A stretch of DNA of 16,710 bases from JAABYT01 sp041581935 (GTDB lineage Bacteria; Pseudomonadota; Gammaproteobacteria; HK1): NCBI GenBank assembly GCA_041581935.1, contig JBFICP010000051.1:1-16710 (forward strand), read 5' to 3'. Below, one piece after another: positions 14,730 to 16,710 of this stretch (positions are counted from its first letter, which is position 1; every line of letters starts with the position of its first letter). Below the pieces are notes generated by a model, which had not been told where the DNA came from, made no database searches, and worked only from the letters and a program-made list of their open reading frames with translations. Made by a program: the position numbers and the translations under genes.

Positions 14730-15107
14730 GATCGATCTCCGACGAATGGGACATCCAAATGGCCGCCCGCCGGCACGGGTCGTGCGGGCGGTAAAGCATA
14801 GATTACGCGCCCACGAGTGGTGTGGCGAGCATCCGGAGTGCGAAGTCGGGTGCAGGGCAGGGTGCGATTGCTGATGCCCTCAGGTACGGTTGATCTCGGA
14901 CAAGATTGCGTGTGATCTACTGCTAAAGTGAATTCTCAAGATCGAATAATAAACGCATTTATTTCAATAAGTTAAATATTCAATCTCAAGTAATTTCAGC
15001 TAAGAAAAACGGCCAGGAAGCGCGCCCTCGCTCGGACGTTCGATGGCAGGTGGTGGACGCGTCTCTGCTACCATCGCTTCGCACCGCCGACCGTCGCTGT
15101 CATTGAC
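14730..15107. other. Divergent control region between two catabolic units
   Basis: No gene is seen in these 378 bases. The stretch 14921-15005 is strikingly AT-rich against its surroundings and lies between two divergent genes, so both promoters should be here. It includes AATAAACGCATTTATT (14948-14963), a perfect 6-bp inverted repeat with a 4-bp spacer that could bind a regulator. On the amidohydrolase side a GC-rich hairpin (14763-14770 with 14784-14791, with inner CACG/CGTG) would form in the leader RNA. I could not identify confident -10/-35 pairs. Confidence 0.5.
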
Positions 15108-16265
15108 ATGCTCACTCATCAGAAAGATCTTTTCTCACTGCCGCGCGATCTGCACTTCCTGAACTGTGCTTCCAGGGCGCCGTTGCTCAAGACCGCGGAG
15201 AGCGTCGGCATTGCCGGACTGCGGCGACAGATCGCCCCGGAGAGTCTCGGGCCCGATGAGTACGCGCGGGAATCGGAAGCCCTGCGCGCCGCCGCCGCGG
15301 CGCTGATTCACGCGAGCGCCGATCAAATCGCGATTACGCCGTCGGTGAGCTACGGCGTCGCCATCGCCGAGCACAACACGCCGCTTGACGCCGGGCAGAA
15401 TGTGGTGACGGTCGAGGAGGAATTTCCGAGCGACGTGTACGCGTGGATGGAACGCTGTCGCCGAGACGGCGCGGAGCTGCGCAGCATTGCGAGGCCCGCG
15501 AAGATCGACACCATCGCTGCCACCTGGAACGAGCGGTTGCTCGAGGCCATCGACATCAACACCGCGGTGGTGAACGTGTCGTCGGTGCACTGGACCGATG
15601 GCGTGCGTTTCGACATGGCCGCGATCGGCGCGAGGGCCCGCGAGGTGGGGGCTTTGTTCGTCGTCGACGGCACCCAGTCGATCGGTGCCGCGCCTTTCGA
15701 CTTCTCGACCATCCAACCGGATCTGCTCGTTTGCGCCGGTTACAAGTGGCTGCTCGGACCCTATCAGATCGGATTCGCCGCCGTCGGCGAACGGCTGCTG
15801 GACGCCGAGCCGTTCGAGTACCATTGGAGCAATCGCGCCGGAAGCCACGATACGACCGCGACCGCCTATCGCCGAGACTACGAGAAGGGCGCCCGGCGCT
15901 TCGATGTCGGTGAGCACGCGAACTACATCACCGTGCCGATGCTGACCGAGGGAATTCGACAAGCGTCGGCCTGGGGTGGCGACGAGATTCAGGCCTATTG
16001 CGCGGCGCTCGCAATGCCCCTCGACGCGTTGCTCGACGACGAGCGGATGTCCATCGCGCCCGCCTCCGAGCGGGTCGCGCACATCATCGGTATCCGGCTG
16101 ACCGAACCGGCCCGCATACCGGCTGTCATGGAGGCGCTTGCCGAACGCCGGGTGCGGGTATCCCGGCGGGGCGATTCGATTCGCGTCTCACCGCACGTCT
16201 ACAACGCGCCCGAGGACATCGATGCCCTCATGGCCGGGCTCGCGGCGGGACTCGGGTCGAGGTAA
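15108..16265 (+). CDS. Class V aminotransferase-fold PLP enzyme
   Basis: A 385-residue PLP-dependent enzyme of the class V (cysteine desulfurase / kynureninase) fold type I. HFLNCASRAPLL begins the usual substrate-binding N-terminus. VVDGTQSIGA has Asp187, which contacts the PLP pyridine nitrogen, and Lys213 in CAGYKWLLGPYQ should form the Schiff base. There is no cysteine-bearing catalytic loop like that of NifS/IscS, so a transaminase, lyase or hydrolase role is more likely than desulfurase. The ATG at 15108 has only a weak ribosome-binding site after an AT-rich promoter region. It is divergent from the amidohydrolase operon and six bases from the next gene, so it is probably part of the same pathway. 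The substrate is not determinable. Confidence 0.9.
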   Translation: MLTHQKDLFSLPRDLHFLNCASRAPLLKTAESVGIAGLRRQIAPESLGPDEYARESEALRAAAAALIHASADQIAITPSVSYGVAIAEHNTPLDAGQNVVTVEEEFPSDVYAWMERCRRDGAELRSIARPAKIDTIAATWNERLLEAIDINTAVVNVSSVHWTDGVRFDMAAIGARAREVGALFVVDGTQSIGAAPFDFSTIQPDLLVCAGYKWLLGPYQIGFAAVGERLLDAEPFEYHWSNRAGSHDTTATAYRRDYEKGARRFDVGEHANYITVPMLTEGIRQASAWGGDEIQAYCAALAMPLDALLDDERMSIAPASERVAHIIGIRLTEPARIPAVMEALAERRVRVSRRGDSIRVSPHVYNAPEDIDALMAGLAAGLGSR

Positions 16266-16271
16266 GCGGGC

Positions 16272-16710
16272 ATGTTGATCCGGCACCAGGGCCGCGCGCC
16301 GCGCATCGACGCCACCGCCTACGTGGCGCCAACCGCGACGGTATGCGGCGACGTGGTCATTGGAGCCAACAGCCGGGTGATGTTCGGTGCCAGCGTGGTC
16401 GCCGGGGGCGGGCGAATCGTCATTGGAGCGAGCTGCGTCGTCATGGAGAATGCCGTCGTTCGCAGCACCGCTGACCATCCGACGCTGATTGGCGATCATT
16501 GCCTGGTCGGTCCCAACGCCCACCTGGTGGGTTGCCGCCTGGACGAGGAGTGTTTTGTTGCGACCGGTGCTGCCGTGTTTCACGGAGCACATCTCGAAAA
16601 GGGCTCGGAGGTTCGCGTGAACGGCGTCGTGCACCTCAAGTCCCGTCTGACGCAGGGAGCGACCGTCCCGATCGGCTGGATCGCCGTGGGCGATCCGGCC
16701 GAGGTCTTGC
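16272..16710 (+). CDS. Gamma-carbonic-anhydrase-like hexapeptide-repeat protein (3' end cut by window)
   Basis: The first 146 residues of a left-handed beta-helix protein; the frame is still open at the window end. It begins MLIRHQGRAPRIDATAYVAPTATVCGDVVIG and continues with hexapeptide turns (VVIGANSRVMFGASVV, TLIGDHCLVGPNAHLVGC, GWIAVGDPAEV), typical of the gamma-CA family of trimers. Aligned by eye, the three zinc histidines appear replaced: Arg in NAVVRS, Pro in VGPNA and Val in HLVGC. Nearby histidines (ADH, GDH, NAH) sit out of register, so carbonic anhydrase activity is doubtful. The ATG lies six bases after the PLP enzyme stop, indicating co-transcription. It could instead be an acyltransferase-like or inactive scaffold protein. 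Confidence 0.88.
   Translation, partial: MLIRHQGRAPRIDATAYVAPTATVCGDVVIGANSRVMFGASVVAGGGRIVIGASCVVMENAVVRSTADHPTLIGDHCLVGPNAHLVGCRLDEECFVATGAAVFHGAHLEKGSEVRVNGVVHLKSRLTQGATVPIGWIAVGDPAEVL

Noticed and set aside
14025..14801. 258-codon plus-strand frame
   Set aside because: Antisense to the amidohydrolase and without any domain signature.
15135..16082. 315-codon minus-strand frame
   Set aside because: Antisense to the class V PLP enzyme, which has clear active-site motifs; no recognisable family.
1..16710. tRNA, rRNA, CRISPR array, insertion sequence or prophage
   Set aside because: No regularly spaced direct repeats, transposase or integrase motifs, or cloverleaf-like sequences were noticed by eye on either strand; a tRNA scan was not run.

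Overview
The window is from a high-GC proteobacterial chromosome. A PEP-CTERM protein, a DUF3108 protein, a ChrB/ChrA pair and a LexA with a textbook autocleavage site point to the Gamma- or Betaproteobacteria; this placement is inference from gene content only. There is no phage, insertion sequence, CRISPR array, tRNA or rRNA that I can see. The first ~3.3 kb is less GC-rich and sparsely coded. The rest is dense, with short spacers and overlapping stops and starts.

Region by region: (1) 1-2018 holds a secreted lamin-tail PEP-CTERM protein (-), a 62-aa membrane/coiled-coil protein (-), a doubtful 81-aa ORF (-) and a long gene-poor stretch with a perfect CRP-type palindrome. (2) 2019-3047 is a patatin-like lipid hydrolase (+) of visibly lower GC. 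(3) 3368-3997 is a DUF6445 protein (+), an HxD...H...R 2-oxoglutarate/Fe(II)-oxygenase-like family. (4) 4070-4631 has a small secreted two-cysteine protein (-) and a small tail-anchored protein (+). (5) 4654-5510 is an SOS unit: a large palindromic LexA operator, a 56-aa membrane protein and lexA, translationally coupled by ATGA. (6) 5692-9307 (-) has a periplasmic DUF3108 protein and a chromate-resistance operon chrB-chrA-rhodanese with an AT-rich palindrome in front of chrB. (7) 9450-11610 (+) has a zinc alcohol dehydrogenase and a secreted SYLF/Ysc84 protein with five 12-residue repeats, closed by a strong rho-independent terminator. (8) 11699-14729 (-) is a catabolic-looking operon: amidohydrolase, Gfo/Idh/MocA oxidoreductase and RraA-like aldolase, followed by a decayed VOC (glyoxalase-fold) fragment. 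It is divergent, across an AT-rich control region, from (9) 15108-16710 (+), a class V PLP enzyme and a gamma-carbonic-anhydrase-like protein cut by the window end.

How they work together: chrB/chrA/rhodanese form one chromate-sensing, efflux and sulfur-handling unit. LexA and the 56-aa protein should be co-induced by DNA damage, which makes the small protein a candidate SOS membrane effector; I consider this the most interesting item. The amidohydrolase/Gfo-Idh/RraA set and the divergent PLP enzyme look like a pathway for breaking down or remodelling a small amide- or amine-containing organic acid whose substrate cannot be told from sequence.
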